A stretch of 64,000 nt of DNA from an uncultured Dorea sp. (GCA_945870325.1 CAMBRQ010000008.1:22449-86448); one strand, 5' to 3'. Positions 42,128 to 52,012 are shown, numbered from the stretch's first letter. Notes: a model not told the origin generated them from the letters alone. Numbers and translations: made by a program.

Positions 42128-42304
42128 GCACTGAACACTGGCATTGAACACTTGGTGAAGCAAAGATGAGTCTAGTGTGAAAGTCCATCTTGAAACTTGG
42201 TGAGGTGTTTTCGAACTTAGTTGAAGGATGTTACAATGTTAGTGAGAAGGCCGTTCTGGTGAGTGAAACGAAGCAGAACTTCAAATAAAAAGGAGGAGAC
42301 CAAG

Positions 42305-42571
42305 ATGGCTTACGATAAAGGCAATCGTCCAGAAGGCGGCTTCAAGAGAAGAGGCGGCGGACGCAGAAGAAAAAAAGTATGTGTATTCTGTGGTAAAGAG
42401 AATAACGAGATCGATTACAAGGATGTAGCAAAGTTAAGAAAGTACATCTCTGAAAGAGGAAAGATTCTTCCAAGAAGAATTACAGGTAACTGTGCAAAGC
42501 ACCAGAGAGCTCTTACAGTAGCAATCAAGAGAGCACGTCATATTGCTTTGATGCCATACGTACAGGAATAA
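42305..42571 (+). CDS. rpsR: 30S ribosomal protein S18
   Basis: An 88-aa protein with a basic Gly/Arg-rich N-terminal extension and the S18 core ([35 protein letters not shown]). It keeps the cysteines of the zinc-type form. AAGGAGG before ATG 42305. The 177-nt gap after ssb holds three imperfect copies of ACTTGGTGA and a hairpin AAGATG/CATCTT; its meaning is unclear. Confidence 0.95.
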   Translation: MAYDKGNRPEGGFKRRGGGRRRKKVCVFCGKENNEIDYKDVAKLRKYISERGKILPRRITGNCAKHQRALTVAIKRARHIALMPYVQE

Positions 42572-42594
42572 TTATTGAATATAGTATGAGTTGG

Positions 42595-42626
42595 AACCGC
42601 CGCTGTTTTATATAGCGGCGGTTTTT
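42595..42626 (+). terminator. terminator after rpsR
   Basis: AACCGCCGCT (42595-42604) pairs perfectly with AGCGGCGGTT (42614-42623) followed by TTTT. Confidence 0.9.
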
Positions 42627-42627
42627 A

Positions 42628-42648
42628 ATTTGCCGTGTCCCTTTTTTA
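42628..42648. repeat. single unit of the GCCGTGTCCC dispersed repeat
   Basis: ATTTGCCGTGTCCCTTTTTT, the same unit that follows the hairpin copies at 32840, 34340, 47621 and 56991, here without the hairpin. Confidence 0.7.
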
Positions 42649-42810
42649 ATTTTAGCACAATTGGCGACTTTTTTTGTACGTTCGTGACTTTATGTTGGCA
42701 TAATCTTGTTTTTATTCCCCTTTTTTGATACATTAAAGATACCGTAAAAGTGTAGAGACAGAATGCTGAAAAAGTAATAAGAGAACTTAAAATAAGCGAG
42801 GATGTTATCT

Positions 42811-43422
42811 ATGAAGGTGAAAGCAATCAGTAATGCGGCGGAATTGGAGCGGGTATCTCCATTTCGTGTGGAATGTCTTTTGTGGGGAACGAAAGAGATT
42901 CCGAAGACTTATGGTTATCTTGGATTCGTGCCGGGAGATGGATTCTATCTGAAGATGGTGTGCGAGGAGAAGGAACCTCTTCGCAAGTATATGAAGGATT
43001 TTGATCCGGTCTATCGGGATAGCGCGATGGAAGCGTTCTTCCAGTTTGATACAAGAAAGGGGAACGAGGGCGTTCCGATCTATATGAATTTTGAGGCGAA
43101 TGCTAATGGAGCCTTGCTGGCGGCGTATGGTTCGGAGCGGATGTATCGGAGTCATTTCTCCAAGGAGGAAGGGGAAGTGTTCGGCTGTAGGGCGAAGATA
43201 GAAGAGGAGTTCTGGAGTGTCAGCCTTCGGATTCCGTTAAAGGTGTTATATCGGGTATATGGACCACTGAATCTGGATGTGGGAAGCAAGTTTACCTGTA
43301 ATTTCTATAAGATCTCTGAGACGAAGGCGGTTGAACATTATGCTTCGTGTTTTCCGATTCGGTCGGATATTCCTAGTTTTCATATGCCGGAATTCTTTGG
43401 TGGGGCAGAGATCGTACGGTGA
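42811..43422 (+). CDS. CBM9-like carbohydrate-binding family protein
   Basis: A 203-aa protein resembling the CBM9/DOMON-like carbohydrate-binding fold: ECLLWGTKEIPKTYGYLGFV near the start, FFQFDTRKGNEGVPIYMNFEANANGAL, and EEFWSVSLRIPLKVLYRVYG. No signal peptide, so it acts inside, perhaps sensing or binding a sugar. ATG 42811 is preferred over 42802, which abuts GCGAGG. The neighbours nagB and gnpA suggest an amino-sugar link. Family assignment is moderate. Confidence 0.6.
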   Translation: MKVKAISNAAELERVSPFRVECLLWGTKEIPKTYGYLGFVPGDGFYLKMVCEEKEPLRKYMKDFDPVYRDSAMEAFFQFDTRKGNEGVPIYMNFEANANGALLAAYGSERMYRSHFSKEEGEVFGCRAKIEEEFWSVSLRIPLKVLYRVYGPLNLDVGSKFTCNFYKISETKAVEHYASCFPIRSDIPSFHMPEFFGGAEIVR

Positions 43423-43506
43423 CAGATAGTAGAAGATGTAAGGAATTTGAATAAAGTAAGCAATATTAAATGCAATAAAAAGTAATGAAATATCAGGAGG
43501 TATGTT

Positions 43507-44238
43507 ATGAAGATTTACAAAGCAACGGACTACAAGGATATGAGCAGGAAGGCGGCTAATATTATCTCTGCACAGGTAATTATGAAGCCGGATTGTGTGC
43601 TGGGGCTGGCAACAGGCTCTACTCCAATTGGCACTTATCAGCAGCTGGTAGAGTGGTATAAGAAAGGGGATCTGGATTTTTCAGGAGTAACTACAGTTAA
43701 TCTGGATGAGTATAAGGGGTTGCCTAGAACGAATGACCAGAGTTATTATTATTTTATGCATCAGAATCTGTTCGATCGAGTGAACGTGAATCCTGAGAGC
43801 ACGCATCTTCCGGACGGAATGGAGCCAGACAGCGAGAAGGAATGTGCAAGATATGAGGAACTGATTCACTCTCTGGGTGGCGTAGACCTTCAACTTTTGG
43901 GACTTGGACATAATGGTCATATCGGATTCAATGAGCCAGGGGAAGTGTTCGAGAAAGAGACACATTGTGTGAATCTACAAGAGAGAACGATTGAAGCGAA
44001 TAAGCGTTTCTTTGCTTCCGCAGATGAAGTGCCGAGACAGGCATATACCATGGGAATTAAGACGATCATGCAGGCGAAGAAGATTCTGGTAGTTGTAAGT
44101 GGGGAAGATAAAGCAGATATCGTGGCGAAGGCATTCTTCGGTCCGGTAACGCCGGCAGTTCCGGCATCTATTCTTCAGATGCATAATGATGTGACACTGG
44201 TGGGCGATGAAGCAGCACTTTCTAAGATTCCGCAGTAA
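43507..44238 (+). CDS. nagB: glucosamine-6-phosphate deaminase
   Basis: A 243-aa enzyme converting glucosamine-6-phosphate to fructose-6-phosphate and ammonia. Motifs: LGLATGSTPIGTYQ, TVNLDEYKGL, LGLGHNGHIGFNEPG (catalytic His region) and YTMGIKTIMQAKKILV. AGGAGG precedes ATG 43507. It feeds amino-sugar carbon into glycolysis, fitting the LNB/GNB phosphorylase genes just downstream. nagA is not in the window. Confidence 0.95.
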   Translation: MKIYKATDYKDMSRKAANIISAQVIMKPDCVLGLATGSTPIGTYQQLVEWYKKGDLDFSGVTTVNLDEYKGLPRTNDQSYYYFMHQNLFDRVNVNPESTHLPDGMEPDSEKECARYEELIHSLGGVDLQLLGLGHNGHIGFNEPGEVFEKETHCVNLQERTIEANKRFFASADEVPRQAYTMGIKTIMQAKKILVVVSGEDKADIVAKAFFGPVTPAVPASILQMHNDVTLVGDEAALSKIPQ

Positions 44239-44293
44239 GTAGGAATGCATTAGGAGAGAATCAAGCAGGATATAGAATGAAGTATCAGGAGGC

Positions 44294-44312
44294 AGGAGAC
44301 TGTCTCCTTTTT
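44294..44312 (+). terminator. terminator after nagB
   Basis: AGGAGAC-T-GTCTCCT followed by TTTT, inside a wider GGCA/TGCC pairing. Confidence 0.7.
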
Positions 44313-44439
44313 ACTGCCGTATTTCCAGCGAAACTGGGGCACGCTGGTCAGCAGCAGATTCTGTCAACGTTAAAATTTTAAGAAAATACAAGAGATTTCA
44401 TAAAAAGCAATATATCTAAAAAACATAGCAATAACAAGA

Positions 44440-44468
44440 TTGACCATTTAAGAAAAAGTAAGTATTGT
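44440..44468 (+). promoter_or_regulatory. possible gnpA promoter
   Basis: TTGACC at 44440-44445 and TATTGT at 44463-44468, spacer 17. A TATATT overlaps but is spaced too far. An AraC-type activator is encoded convergently downstream, so activation is likely. Confidence 0.45.
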
Positions 44469-44503
44469 ATATTATATAAAAACAAAGAAAGGACGGAAGA
44501 AAG

Positions 44504-46666
44504 ATGAGCGAGAATACAAGAGGACGAGTAACAATCCCGACGGATGTAGATGTGGTTCCGGAGACCCTGGAACTTGTAAAACGCTGGGGAGCAGATGCAA
44601 TCCGTGACTGTGACGGAACTGAATATCCGGAAGAGTTAAGAAATGTGGATGCAAAGGTATATTCTACTTACTATACTACGAGAAAAGATAATGAATGGGC
44701 GAAAGCAAACCCGGATGAGATCCAGCAGATGTATATTATGACCCCGTTCTATAATGCGGTAGGGGATACTTTGGAGATCCATCTGATGAACCACCTGTAT
44801 CCGGATATGCTGGCGGTGAATTCACGCGATGACATCAAGAGATGGTGGGAAGTTATTGACCGTACAACAGGGGAAGTCGTACCAACAGAGGATTGGGAAT
44901 ATGATGAAGAGAAGGGTGATGTGAGAATCCTTCGCACAAAGCAGTTTCATGATTATACCGTAAGTTTTCTTGCATATATCATGTGGGATCCGGTGCATAT
45001 GTACAATGCAGTGACCAACGACTGGAAAGGCGTTGAGAAGCAGATTACTTTTGATGTGCGCCAGCCGAAGACCAAGGCATATTCGATGGAGCGCCTGAGA
45101 AAATATATTCAGGATAATCCGCACATTGACGTAATCCGGTACACTACATTCTTCCATCAGTTTACGCTGATCTTTGATGAATTTGCAAGAGAAAAATATG
45201 TAGACTGGTATGGCTATTCCGCATCTGTAAGCCCATATATCTTAGAACAGTTTGAGGAAGAAGTGGGCTACAAATTCCGTCCGGAATACATTATTGATCA
45301 GGGTTATATGAACAATACGTATCGCGTTCCATCTAAGGAATTCCAGGACTTCCAGGCATTCCAGAGAAGGGAAGTGGCGCGCCTTGCAAAGCAGATGGTA
45401 GATATTACGCATGAGTGCGGCAAGGAAGCGATGATGTTCCTGGGAGATCACTGGATTGGCATGGAGCCTTTCATGGATGAATTCAAGAGTATTGGACTTG
45501 ATGCTGTAGTGGGAAGCGTGGGAAATGGTGCGACACTCAGACTCCTTAGTGATATTGAAGGGGTAAAATATATTGAAGGACGTTTCCTTCCGTATTTCTT
45601 CCCGGATACTTTCCACGAGGGTGGTGATCCGGTAAAAGAGGCGAAGGTCAATTGGGTAACGGCAAGAAGAGCGATTCTTAGAAAGCCAATCGACAGGATC
45701 GGATATGGCGGATATCTGAAACTTGCGATGGAATTCCCGGAATTCATTGACTATGTGGAGGAAGTTTGTCAGGAATTCCGTACACTGTATGATAATATCA
45801 AGGGTACGGTTCCATATTGCGTGAAGAAGGTTGCTGTGCTGAACAGTTGGGGCAAGATGCGTGCATGGGGCAATCATATGGTACATCACGCAATCTATCA
45901 TAAGCAGAATTATTCTTATGCAGGAATCATAGAGGCATTAAGCGGTGCGCCATTTGATGTTGTATATATTTCTTTTGACGATATCAGAGAGAATCCGGCT
46001 ATCCTGGATGATATTGATGTGATTCTGAATGTGGGTGATGCTTATACTGCATACACAGGTGGCGAGAACTGGAAAGACGAGACCATCGTTACTGCAATTA
46101 AGCGCTTTATTTATCAGGGGGGCGGCTTCATTGGTGTCGGCGAGCCGGCAGCATACCAGTGGCAGGGAAGATTCTTCCAGTTGTCAGGAGTTCTTGGCGT
46201 GGAAGAGGAGACTGGCTTCACCTTGAATGTGGATAAATATAACTGGGAGGAGCATGACCACTTCATTACTGAGGATTGCGAAGGCGAGATTGATTTTGGC
46301 GAAGGCAAGAAGAATATCTTTGCGTTGGATGGAACGACTGTGATTAAGCAGATTGATAAAGAAGTACAGCTTGCGGCAAATGAGTTCGGCGAAGGCCGTG
46401 GTGTTTATATCAGCGGACTTCCGTATAGTTTTGAAAATAGCCGGCTTCTCTACAGGGCAATTCTTTGGGCTTCCGGTTCTGAAGGCGAATTGCATCGGTG
46501 GTTCAGCAGCAACTATAATGTGGAAGTACACGCTTATGTTGCAAATGGCAAGTATTGTGTGGTAAATAATACGTACGAGCCGCAGAAGACCACGGTTTAT
46601 AAGGGGGACGGAAGTTCCTTTGATGTAGAACTGGATGCGAATGAGATTATCTGGTATGAGATCTAG
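44504..46666 (+). CDS. gnpA: 1,3-beta-galactosyl-N-acetylhexosamine phosphorylase (GH112)
   Basis: A 720-aa cytoplasmic enzyme of GH112, which phosphorolyses Gal-beta-1,3-GlcNAc (lacto-N-biose) or Gal-beta-1,3-GalNAc (galacto-N-biose) to galactose-1-phosphate and the N-acetylhexosamine. The opening GRVTIPTDVDVVPETLELVK, WGADAIRDCDGTEYPEEL with the catalytic acid region, and FLGDHWIGMEPFMDEFKSIG are characteristic, and the length fits. Substrate preference between LNB and GNB cannot be read. AAAGGACGGAAG precedes ATG 44504. With nahK and galE further on it makes the core of the pathway; no importer is in the window. Confidence 0.95.
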   Translation: MSENTRGRVTIPTDVDVVPETLELVKRWGADAIRDCDGTEYPEELRNVDAKVYSTYYTTRKDNEWAKANPDEIQQMYIMTPFYNAVGDTLEIHLMNHLYPDMLAVNSRDDIKRWWEVIDRTTGEVVPTEDWEYDEEKGDVRILRTKQFHDYTVSFLAYIMWDPVHMYNAVTNDWKGVEKQITFDVRQPKTKAYSMERLRKYIQDNPHIDVIRYTTFFHQFTLIFDEFAREKYVDWYGYSASVSPYILEQFEEEVGYKFRPEYIIDQGYMNNTYRVPSKEFQDFQAFQRREVARLAKQMVDITHECGKEAMMFLGDHWIGMEPFMDEFKSIGLDAVVGSVGNGATLRLLSDIEGVKYIEGRFLPYFFPDTFHEGGDPVKEAKVNWVTARRAILRKPIDRIGYGGYLKLAMEFPEFIDYVEEVCQEFRTLYDNIKGTVPYCVKKVAVLNSWGKMRAWGNHMVHHAIYHKQNYSYAGIIEALSGAPFDVVYISFDDIRENPAILDDIDVILNVGDAYTAYTGGENWKDETIVTAIKRFIYQGGGFIGVGEPAAYQWQGRFFQLSGVLGVEEETGFTLNVDKYNWEEHDHFITEDCEGEIDFGEGKKNIFALDGTTVIKQIDKEVQLAANEFGEGRGVYISGLPYSFENSRLLYRAILWASGSEGELHRWFSSNYNVEVHAYVANGKYCVVNNTYEPQKTTVYKGDGSSFDVELDANEIIWYEI

Positions 46667-46727
46667 AGGACGATAATATACATTTGGGTATAGGACATTT
46701 TCCAAAAAGGTACAGGACATTTGTTAA

Positions 46728-46766
46728 TTGGGGACGTAGTAAAATGCACTTTTACTGCGTCCCCAA
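46728..46766. terminator. bidirectional hairpin between gnpA and the AraC gene
   Basis: Two 17-nt arms from TTGGGGACGTAGTAAAA (46728-46744) with one G-T mismatch around TGCAC. It covers the last codons of the AraC gene. GGGGACG links it loosely to the dispersed hairpin family. Confidence 0.65.
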
Positions 46767-47594
46767 CTTGCGGTATTGGATAGGGGATACCCCTGTCTCT
46801 TTGCGAAATACCTGTGAAAAATACGACTGCGATGAGAAGCCGGTAGCGTCTGCAATCTTGGCGATAGGATAATTGGTCGATTCGAGCAGATGTTTTGCTT
46901 CGGCTATCCGTCGGTCTGTCAGGTAATTAATAGGTGATATCCCCTTATATTTCTTGAACGCATGTACCATATAATATTTGTTCATATGGGTGAGGGTACT
47001 CAGCGTCTCCAATGTAATATCGTCTGCAAAATGTTCGTCTAGATATTGTTCGATGAAGCGGCATTCCCGTGAGATCTTGTTGACAGAGGGGAATGTCAGC
47101 GTCGACTTCGTGCTTCGGCGCAGCAGAAGGATGAAGACCTCCAGCAGATCCATGCAGATATCTACATACCCTTCCTTCTTCTCATGCAGTTCCTGGATAA
47201 TGGATTTCAGGTAGAACAGTATCTCGTTTCTCTGATTCTTCAGGTTGTAGAGGCTGTAGTCCTTGTTGTGTGAGGATTGCTGAAAAGAGATCCCTTCAAT
47301 GCCGAGTACGATATATTCAAGGGCGTTCTTTCCATCGGCGAATTCCGTGTGCATTACATTCGGGTTGATGACGACGAAGTCATCCTCTTTCACGGAAAAT
47401 GACTTCCCCTCTATGTTGAACTTGCCCATGCCGGAGACTACGTAGAAGAATTCGGTAAATGGGTGTGAGTGCATTACGCTCTGCCAGTGCCGGTCGTAGC
47501 CGGAACGTGTAATGTACAATAACTGGATGTCAATATCATCTAGAATCTTGGAACTACATTCAGTTGCGTCGAATTTATATCTTTGATATGGCAT
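46752..47594 (-). CDS. AraC-family transcriptional regulator
   Basis: A 280-aa regulator with an N-terminal cupin (HSHPFTEFFYVVSGMGKFNI) and a C-terminal AraC double helix-turn-helix (LETLSTLTHMNKYYMVHAFK; IAKIADATGFSSQSYFSQVFRK). AGGAGG precedes ATG 47594. It sits convergent to gnpA and beside a second AraC gene, so a role in inducing the LNB/GNB genes is likely. Its C-terminal LGTQ comes from the hairpin at 46728-46766. Confidence 0.88.
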   Translation of the reverse strand: MPYQRYKFDATECSSKILDDIDIQLLYITRSGYDRHWQSVMHSHPFTEFFYVVSGMGKFNIEGKSFSVKEDDFVVINPNVMHTEFADGKNALEYIVLGIEGISFQQSSHNKDYSLYNLKNQRNEILFYLKSIIQELHEKKEGYVDICMDLLEVFILLLRRSTKSTLTFPSVNKISRECRFIEQYLDEHFADDITLETLSTLTHMNKYYMVHAFKKYKGISPINYLTDRRIAEAKHLLESTNYPIAKIADATGFSSQSYFSQVFRKETGVSPIQYRKLGTQ

Positions 47595-47620
47595 AATACC
47601 TCCTGAGTTAAGTCTGGGGA

Positions 47621-47698
47621 GGGGACGGGGGAAACCTCAATTTCCCCCGTCCCCAATTTAATTTGCCGTGTCCCTTTTTGAATTTGCCGTGTCCCTTT
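47621..47698. repeat. dispersed hairpin repeat, copy 3
   Basis: GGGGACGGGGGAAA (47621-47634) pairs with TTTCCCCCGTCCCC (47641-47654), followed by two TTTGCCGTGTCCCTTTTT units. It lies between the two AraC genes. Confidence 0.85.
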
Positions 47699-48613
47699 TT
47701 AAAAACTTCCTTCTGCCATCGCCTTAATCGATGAAGCATACTCAGAAGGAGTCATCCCCGTCACTTTCTTGAATTGCCTGGAAAAATAATGAATCGAAGA
47801 GTAACCTAGGTGTTCTGATATCTGGGTAAAGTTTAGATGATTCGTCCGCATCATTTCTTTCGCAGCGTTTATCTTCATTAAAGTAAAATACTCAATAATC
47901 CCCATATCACATCGCTCTTTAAAGATCTTCTGAAGTTGTGAGCGCCCAATCAGGTTGTCCTTACAGATCTGTTCTATTGTAACGGTTGTATTCAGATGGC
48001 TTGCCAGATAATCGACAACCCTGTTGAACACTTCGACATCACTCTTGCTCTTAGTTGCTTTTGGAACTTCAGATTTTACAAGTTGCTTGTGAAGTGTGAT
48101 TGGGTTGGAGTATCTCCGAATCAGATGAATCAGGAAATGCTCCAGATAGAGCCGGATCAACTGTTGGGCAGCGAACATATCGGGTTCTTTCAAAGGCATA
48201 TTCTGAAGATAAGGATTGTCCAGCCGACAGTCAAAGCATCGTCTTGCTTCTATTATAATATTGGCAAGAAGATTACGCTCCGTTTCATCGATTCGTAAGA
48301 TTCGTTCCCGGAAAAAGTCCATAGCCTCATCATCGCATTGGAAGGCAATCACGACCAGATTCGGCGCGATCTTCCCGGTAGCATTGACATCGTGGAATTC
48401 GTTAGGCTGGTGGAAGGCGACATCGCCTTTCTTCAATACCGTATAGGTCTTGCCGGCGGTTACCCCCACTTCTCCCTTGTCTACACAGATGAATTCCCAG
48501 AAGTTATGCGATTCTCCTGCAAAAGAAAAATTACTCATATATTCAAAATAATGAATGCTGTATATCTTGCTGATGGAAATAGAATTTTTCAGTGTGATTC
48601 CGTTATATCCCAT
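47699..48613 (-). CDS. AraC-family transcriptional regulator
   Basis: About 304 aa: N-terminal cupin (HNFWEFICVDKGEVGVTAGK, then HQPNEFHDV), helical middle, C-terminal AraC domain (VTIEQICKDNLIGRSQLQKI; FTQISEHLGYSSIHYFSRQFK). ATG 48613 follows AAAGGA; the longer upstream frame lacks a site. It is divergent from the nucleotidyltransferase-nahK-galE genes and probably controls them. The 250-nt divergent gap has no operator I can name. Confidence 0.85.
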   Translation of the reverse strand: MGYNGITLKNSISISKIYSIHYFEYMSNFSFAGESHNFWEFICVDKGEVGVTAGKTYTVLKKGDVAFHQPNEFHDVNATGKIAPNLVVIAFQCDDEAMDFFRERILRIDETERNLLANIIIEARRCFDCRLDNPYLQNMPLKEPDMFAAQQLIRLYLEHFLIHLIRRYSNPITLHKQLVKSEVPKATKSKSDVEVFNRVVDYLASHLNTTVTIEQICKDNLIGRSQLQKIFKERCDMGIIEYFTLMKINAAKEMMRTNHLNFTQISEHLGYSSIHYFSRQFKKVTGMTPSEYASSIKAMAEGSF

Positions 48614-48863
48614 GTTGTAGTCCTTTCCCGGCGCTGTCTGCCATAGTATATCGTTGTCTCGTTCCCGCAAGGGGGGGATTCCGTACGCCTATATAAATAT
48701 AATACCCCCTTTGTAGGGAAAATGCAAAACATAAATGCAGATTGTGCAAATCAAGGAGAATATAAGATAAAGATTTTTGGCTGCCTTTGTAATACAATGA
48801 TTGCAGATAAGGGAAACAGTTTCTCAGAAATTAGAAGTGGATATCAGATGTGGAGGAAAGACA

Positions 48864-49790
48864 ATGAACAAACCAGTATTAGTAATTATGGCGGCAGGTA
48901 TGGGGAGCCGCTACGGTGGACTGAAACAGATTGACCCGGTAGATGCAGAAGGTCATATTATCATGGATTTTTCCATGTATGATGCAAAAAGAGCGGGATT
49001 CGAGAAAGTAATCTTCATTATTAAGAAGGAAAATGAGGCTGACTTCAAGGGCGCGATTGGCGATCGTATCGGACAGTATATGGAAGTATCCTATGCATAT
49101 CAGGAACTGACCAATCTTCCGGAAGGCTTCGAGGTTCCGGAAGGACGTGTGAAGCCATGGGGAACAGCGCACGCTGTGCTTAGCTGTATCGATCAGATTG
49201 ACGGACCATTCGCAGTAATCAATGCAGACGACTATTATGGAAGAGAAGCGTTTCAGTTAATCTATGATTATCTTGTTGCTCATGAAGATGATGACAAATA
49301 CCGTTACACAATGGTTGGATATCAGCTTGGCAATACCGTAACGGATAACGGACATGTGGCGCGCGGTATCTGCGATATGAATGCGGAAGGTGAATTGATC
49401 GGCATTCATGAAAGAACCAGAATTGAGAAACGTGACGGCGGAATCGCATTTACAGAGGATGATGGTACGACTTGGGTATCTGTTCCGGCAGATGCAATCG
49501 TGTCTATGAATATGTGGGGCTTCACTCACAGCATCCTGACTGAGATCAGAGACGGATTCCCGGCATTCTTAGAAGAAGGGCTTAAGAGCAACCCGATGAA
49601 ATGCGAGTACTTCCTGCCAGCAGTTGTAAGTAATCTTTTAGGGGCAGACCAGGCGACAGTAGCAGTTCTTAAGTCTGCGGACAAATGGTATGGAGTAACA
49701 TATAAGGAAGATAAGCCGGTAGTTGTTGCAGCGATTAAGAAGATGAAAGAAGATGGTCTCTATCCGGAACATCTGTGGGAGGAAGCGTAA
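48864..49790 (+). CDS. sugar-phosphate nucleotidyltransferase
   Basis: A 308-aa protein with the nucleotidyltransferase signature at the start (PVLVIMAAGMGSRYGGLKQ), VINADDYYGREAF (metal-binding Asp) and GHVARGICDMN. Genes like this sit with gnpA and nahK in Lachnospiraceae and take the place of the uridylyltransferase LnpC/GalT2 of bifidobacteria, so a UTP:hexose- or N-acetylhexosamine-1-phosphate uridylyltransferase is likely; substrate unproven. GGAGGAAAG precedes ATG 48864. Its stop overlaps the nahK start (TAATG). Confidence 0.78.
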   Translation: MNKPVLVIMAAGMGSRYGGLKQIDPVDAEGHIIMDFSMYDAKRAGFEKVIFIIKKENEADFKGAIGDRIGQYMEVSYAYQELTNLPEGFEVPEGRVKPWGTAHAVLSCIDQIDGPFAVINADDYYGREAFQLIYDYLVAHEDDDKYRYTMVGYQLGNTVTDNGHVARGICDMNAEGELIGIHERTRIEKRDGGIAFTEDDGTTWVSVPADAIVSMNMWGFTHSILTEIRDGFPAFLEEGLKSNPMKCEYFLPAVVSNLLGADQATVAVLKSADKWYGVTYKEDKPVVVAAIKKMKEDGLYPEHLWEEA

Positions 49791-50908
49791 TGACACAGAC
49801 ATTGCCAATTCAGATTGCAGAAGCAATCGCTAATTTTCGGTATGAAGGAAGACTGGTAAGGGGAAATGCTTACGGAAGTGGGCATATCAATGACACCTAT
49901 CTGCTGATATTTGAGATCGCAGGAATGGGAAATATCAAGATTATTCTTCAGAGAATGAACAAAGATATATTCAACCAGCCAGTGGAATTAATGGAAAATA
50001 TTATGGGCGTAACCGCACATCTTCGTAATAAGATTATTGAGAATCACGGAGATCCGGAGAGAGAGACTCTGAATGTAATCTCAGCCCTGGATGGCAAGCC
50101 ATATTATCGCGATTCCAGAGGAGATTACTGGCGCTCTTACAGATTCATCACAGATGCTACCAGTTACGACCAGGTAGAGAAGCCGGAGCATTTCTATCAG
50201 AGTGCGGTTGCATTCGGTAATTTTCAGTGTTTATTAGCAGATTATCCGGCAGAGACATTGCATGAGACGATCAAAGGCTTCCATGATACCAGAGCGAGAT
50301 TTGCTGTATTCAAGAAAGCGGTAGAGGAAGATGTGATGGGAAGAGCAGCATCTGTTCAAAAAGAGATTCAGTTCGTACTGGATCATGAAGATGTTGCCAA
50401 CTGTTTCGCTGAACTCCAGGATAAAGGAGAACTGCCGCTTCGTGTAACTCATAACGATACGAAATTGAATAACATCATGATTGACAACGAGACGGGAAAA
50501 GCAATCTGTGTGATCGACCTTGATACGGTTATGCCAGGACTTGCGATGAATGATTTTGGGGATTCCATCCGATTCGGTGCCAGCACGGCGGCAGAAGATG
50601 AACAGGATCTTGACAAGGTATCCTGCAGCATGGAATTATTCGATCTGTATGCGAAGGGATTCATCGAAGGATGTGCAGGAAGACTGACGCAGAAGGAGAT
50701 TGAATTGATGCCGATGGGTGCGAAGGTTATGACCTTTGAGTGTGGTATGCGTTTCCTGACCGACTATCTTCAGGGGGATACTTATTTCAAGATTCACAGA
50801 GAGGGACACAATCTTGACCGTTGCAGAACACAGTTTAAACTGGTAGAAGACATGGAGCAGAAATGGGATACCATGCAGGAGATCGTGAAGAAGTATAGCA
50901 ATTGCTAG
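49790..50908 (+). CDS. nahK: N-acetylhexosamine 1-kinase
   Basis: A 372-aa kinase of the aminoglycoside-phosphotransferase fold. GSGHINDTYLL near the start, the catalytic loop THNDTKLNNIM and the metal-binding VIDLDTVMPG are visible. NahK phosphorylates the anomeric carbon of GlcNAc or GalNAc released by GnpA. It overlaps the nucleotidyltransferase gene and is followed by galE, so this is the salvage operon of the LNB/GNB pathway. Confidence 0.92.
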   Translation: MTQTLPIQIAEAIANFRYEGRLVRGNAYGSGHINDTYLLIFEIAGMGNIKIILQRMNKDIFNQPVELMENIMGVTAHLRNKIIENHGDPERETLNVISALDGKPYYRDSRGDYWRSYRFITDATSYDQVEKPEHFYQSAVAFGNFQCLLADYPAETLHETIKGFHDTRARFAVFKKAVEEDVMGRAASVQKEIQFVLDHEDVANCFAELQDKGELPLRVTHNDTKLNNIMIDNETGKAICVIDLDTVMPGLAMNDFGDSIRFGASTAAEDEQDLDKVSCSMELFDLYAKGFIEGCAGRLTQKEIELMPMGAKVMTFECGMRFLTDYLQGDTYFKIHREGHNLDRCRTQFKLVEDMEQKWDTMQEIVKKYSNC

Positions 50909-50992
50909 AAGAATAGAAAGTTTATCCGATCATAAATTCGCAGGCAAGAGACTTGCAGTTAAGAACAGTGAAAATAGATAGGAGGTAAGACG

Positions 50993-52012
50993 ATGGCAAA
51001 GATATTAATTACAGGCGGCGCAGGATACATTGGAAGCCACACTGCATTGGAATTGTTGAATGAAGGCTTTGAGGTTGTAGTATATGATAATCTCTGCAAC
51101 TCTTCGAAAGAATCGATTAAGAGGGTAGAAGAACTGACTGGAAAGACGATTGCATTCTATGAAGGAGACGTGATGGATGCAGAGGCTCTGGAAGCAATGT
51201 TCAAGGCAGAATCTGTGGATGCAGTCATTCACTGTGCAGCATTGAAAGCGGTTGGGGAATCCGTGCAGAAGCCATTAGAATACTACCGGAATAATATTAC
51301 AGGTACATTGACACTGATGGATGTGATGAACAGAGTAGGCGTAAAGAATATCGTGTTCAGTTCATCTGCAACCGTATATGGAAGCCCGGAAGAGATTCCG
51401 ATTACGGAAGCATGTCCGAAAGGACAGTGTACGAACCCTTACGGATGGACGAAGTCCATGATGGAACAGATCATGTCTGACCTTCAGAAAGCGAATCCGG
51501 AATGGAACGTAATTCTGCTTCGTTATTTTAACCCGGTGGGCGCTCACAAGAGCGGACGTATCGGAGAAGACCCGAAGGGCATTCCGAATAATCTGATGCC
51601 GTATATTTCCCAGGTTGCAGTAGGAAAATTGGAGAAACTGGGCGTATTCGGGGATGATTATGATACTCCGGATGGTACGGGAGTGCGTGATTATATCCAC
51701 GTGGTTGACCTGGCGATTGGCCATGTGAAGGCAATCCAGTATATTTTCACGAATCCGGGACTGGATGTGATCAATCTGGGAACGGGAGTTGGATACTCTG
51801 TTCTGGATATGGTGAAGGCATTCTCTAAGGCTTGCGGCAAGGAGATTCCATATGAGATCAAGCCAAGAAGAGCAGGAGATATTGCGATGTGTTATGCGGC
51901 TCCTGATAAGGCTGCGAAGGTGCTTGGATGGAAGGCAGAGCGCGGGCTTGAAGAGATGTGTGAGGATACCTGGAGATGGCAGTCGCAGAATCCGGAAGGA
52001 TACAAAGGTTAA
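50993..52012 (+). CDS. galE: UDP-glucose/UDP-GlcNAc 4-epimerase
   Basis: A 339-aa short-chain epimerase: NAD-binding [17 protein letters not shown], catalytic SSSATVYG and YGWTK, and the C-terminal [13 protein letters not shown]. It interconverts UDP-galactose and UDP-glucose, and perhaps the N-acetyl forms. GGAGG precedes ATG 50993. As last gene of the nucleotidyltransferase-nahK-galE group it would recycle the UDP-sugars. Confidence 0.95.
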   Translation: MAKILITGGAGYIGSHTALELLNEGFEVVVYDNLCNSSKESIKRVEELTGKTIAFYEGDVMDAEALEAMFKAESVDAVIHCAALKAVGESVQKPLEYYRNNITGTLTLMDVMNRVGVKNIVFSSSATVYGSPEEIPITEACPKGQCTNPYGWTKSMMEQIMSDLQKANPEWNVILLRYFNPVGAHKSGRIGEDPKGIPNNLMPYISQVAVGKLEKLGVFGDDYDTPDGTGVRDYIHVVDLAIGHVKAIQYIFTNPGLDVINLGTGVGYSVLDMVKAFSKACGKEIPYEIKPRRAGDIAMCYAAPDKAAKVLGWKAERGLEEMCEDTWRWQSQNPEGYKG

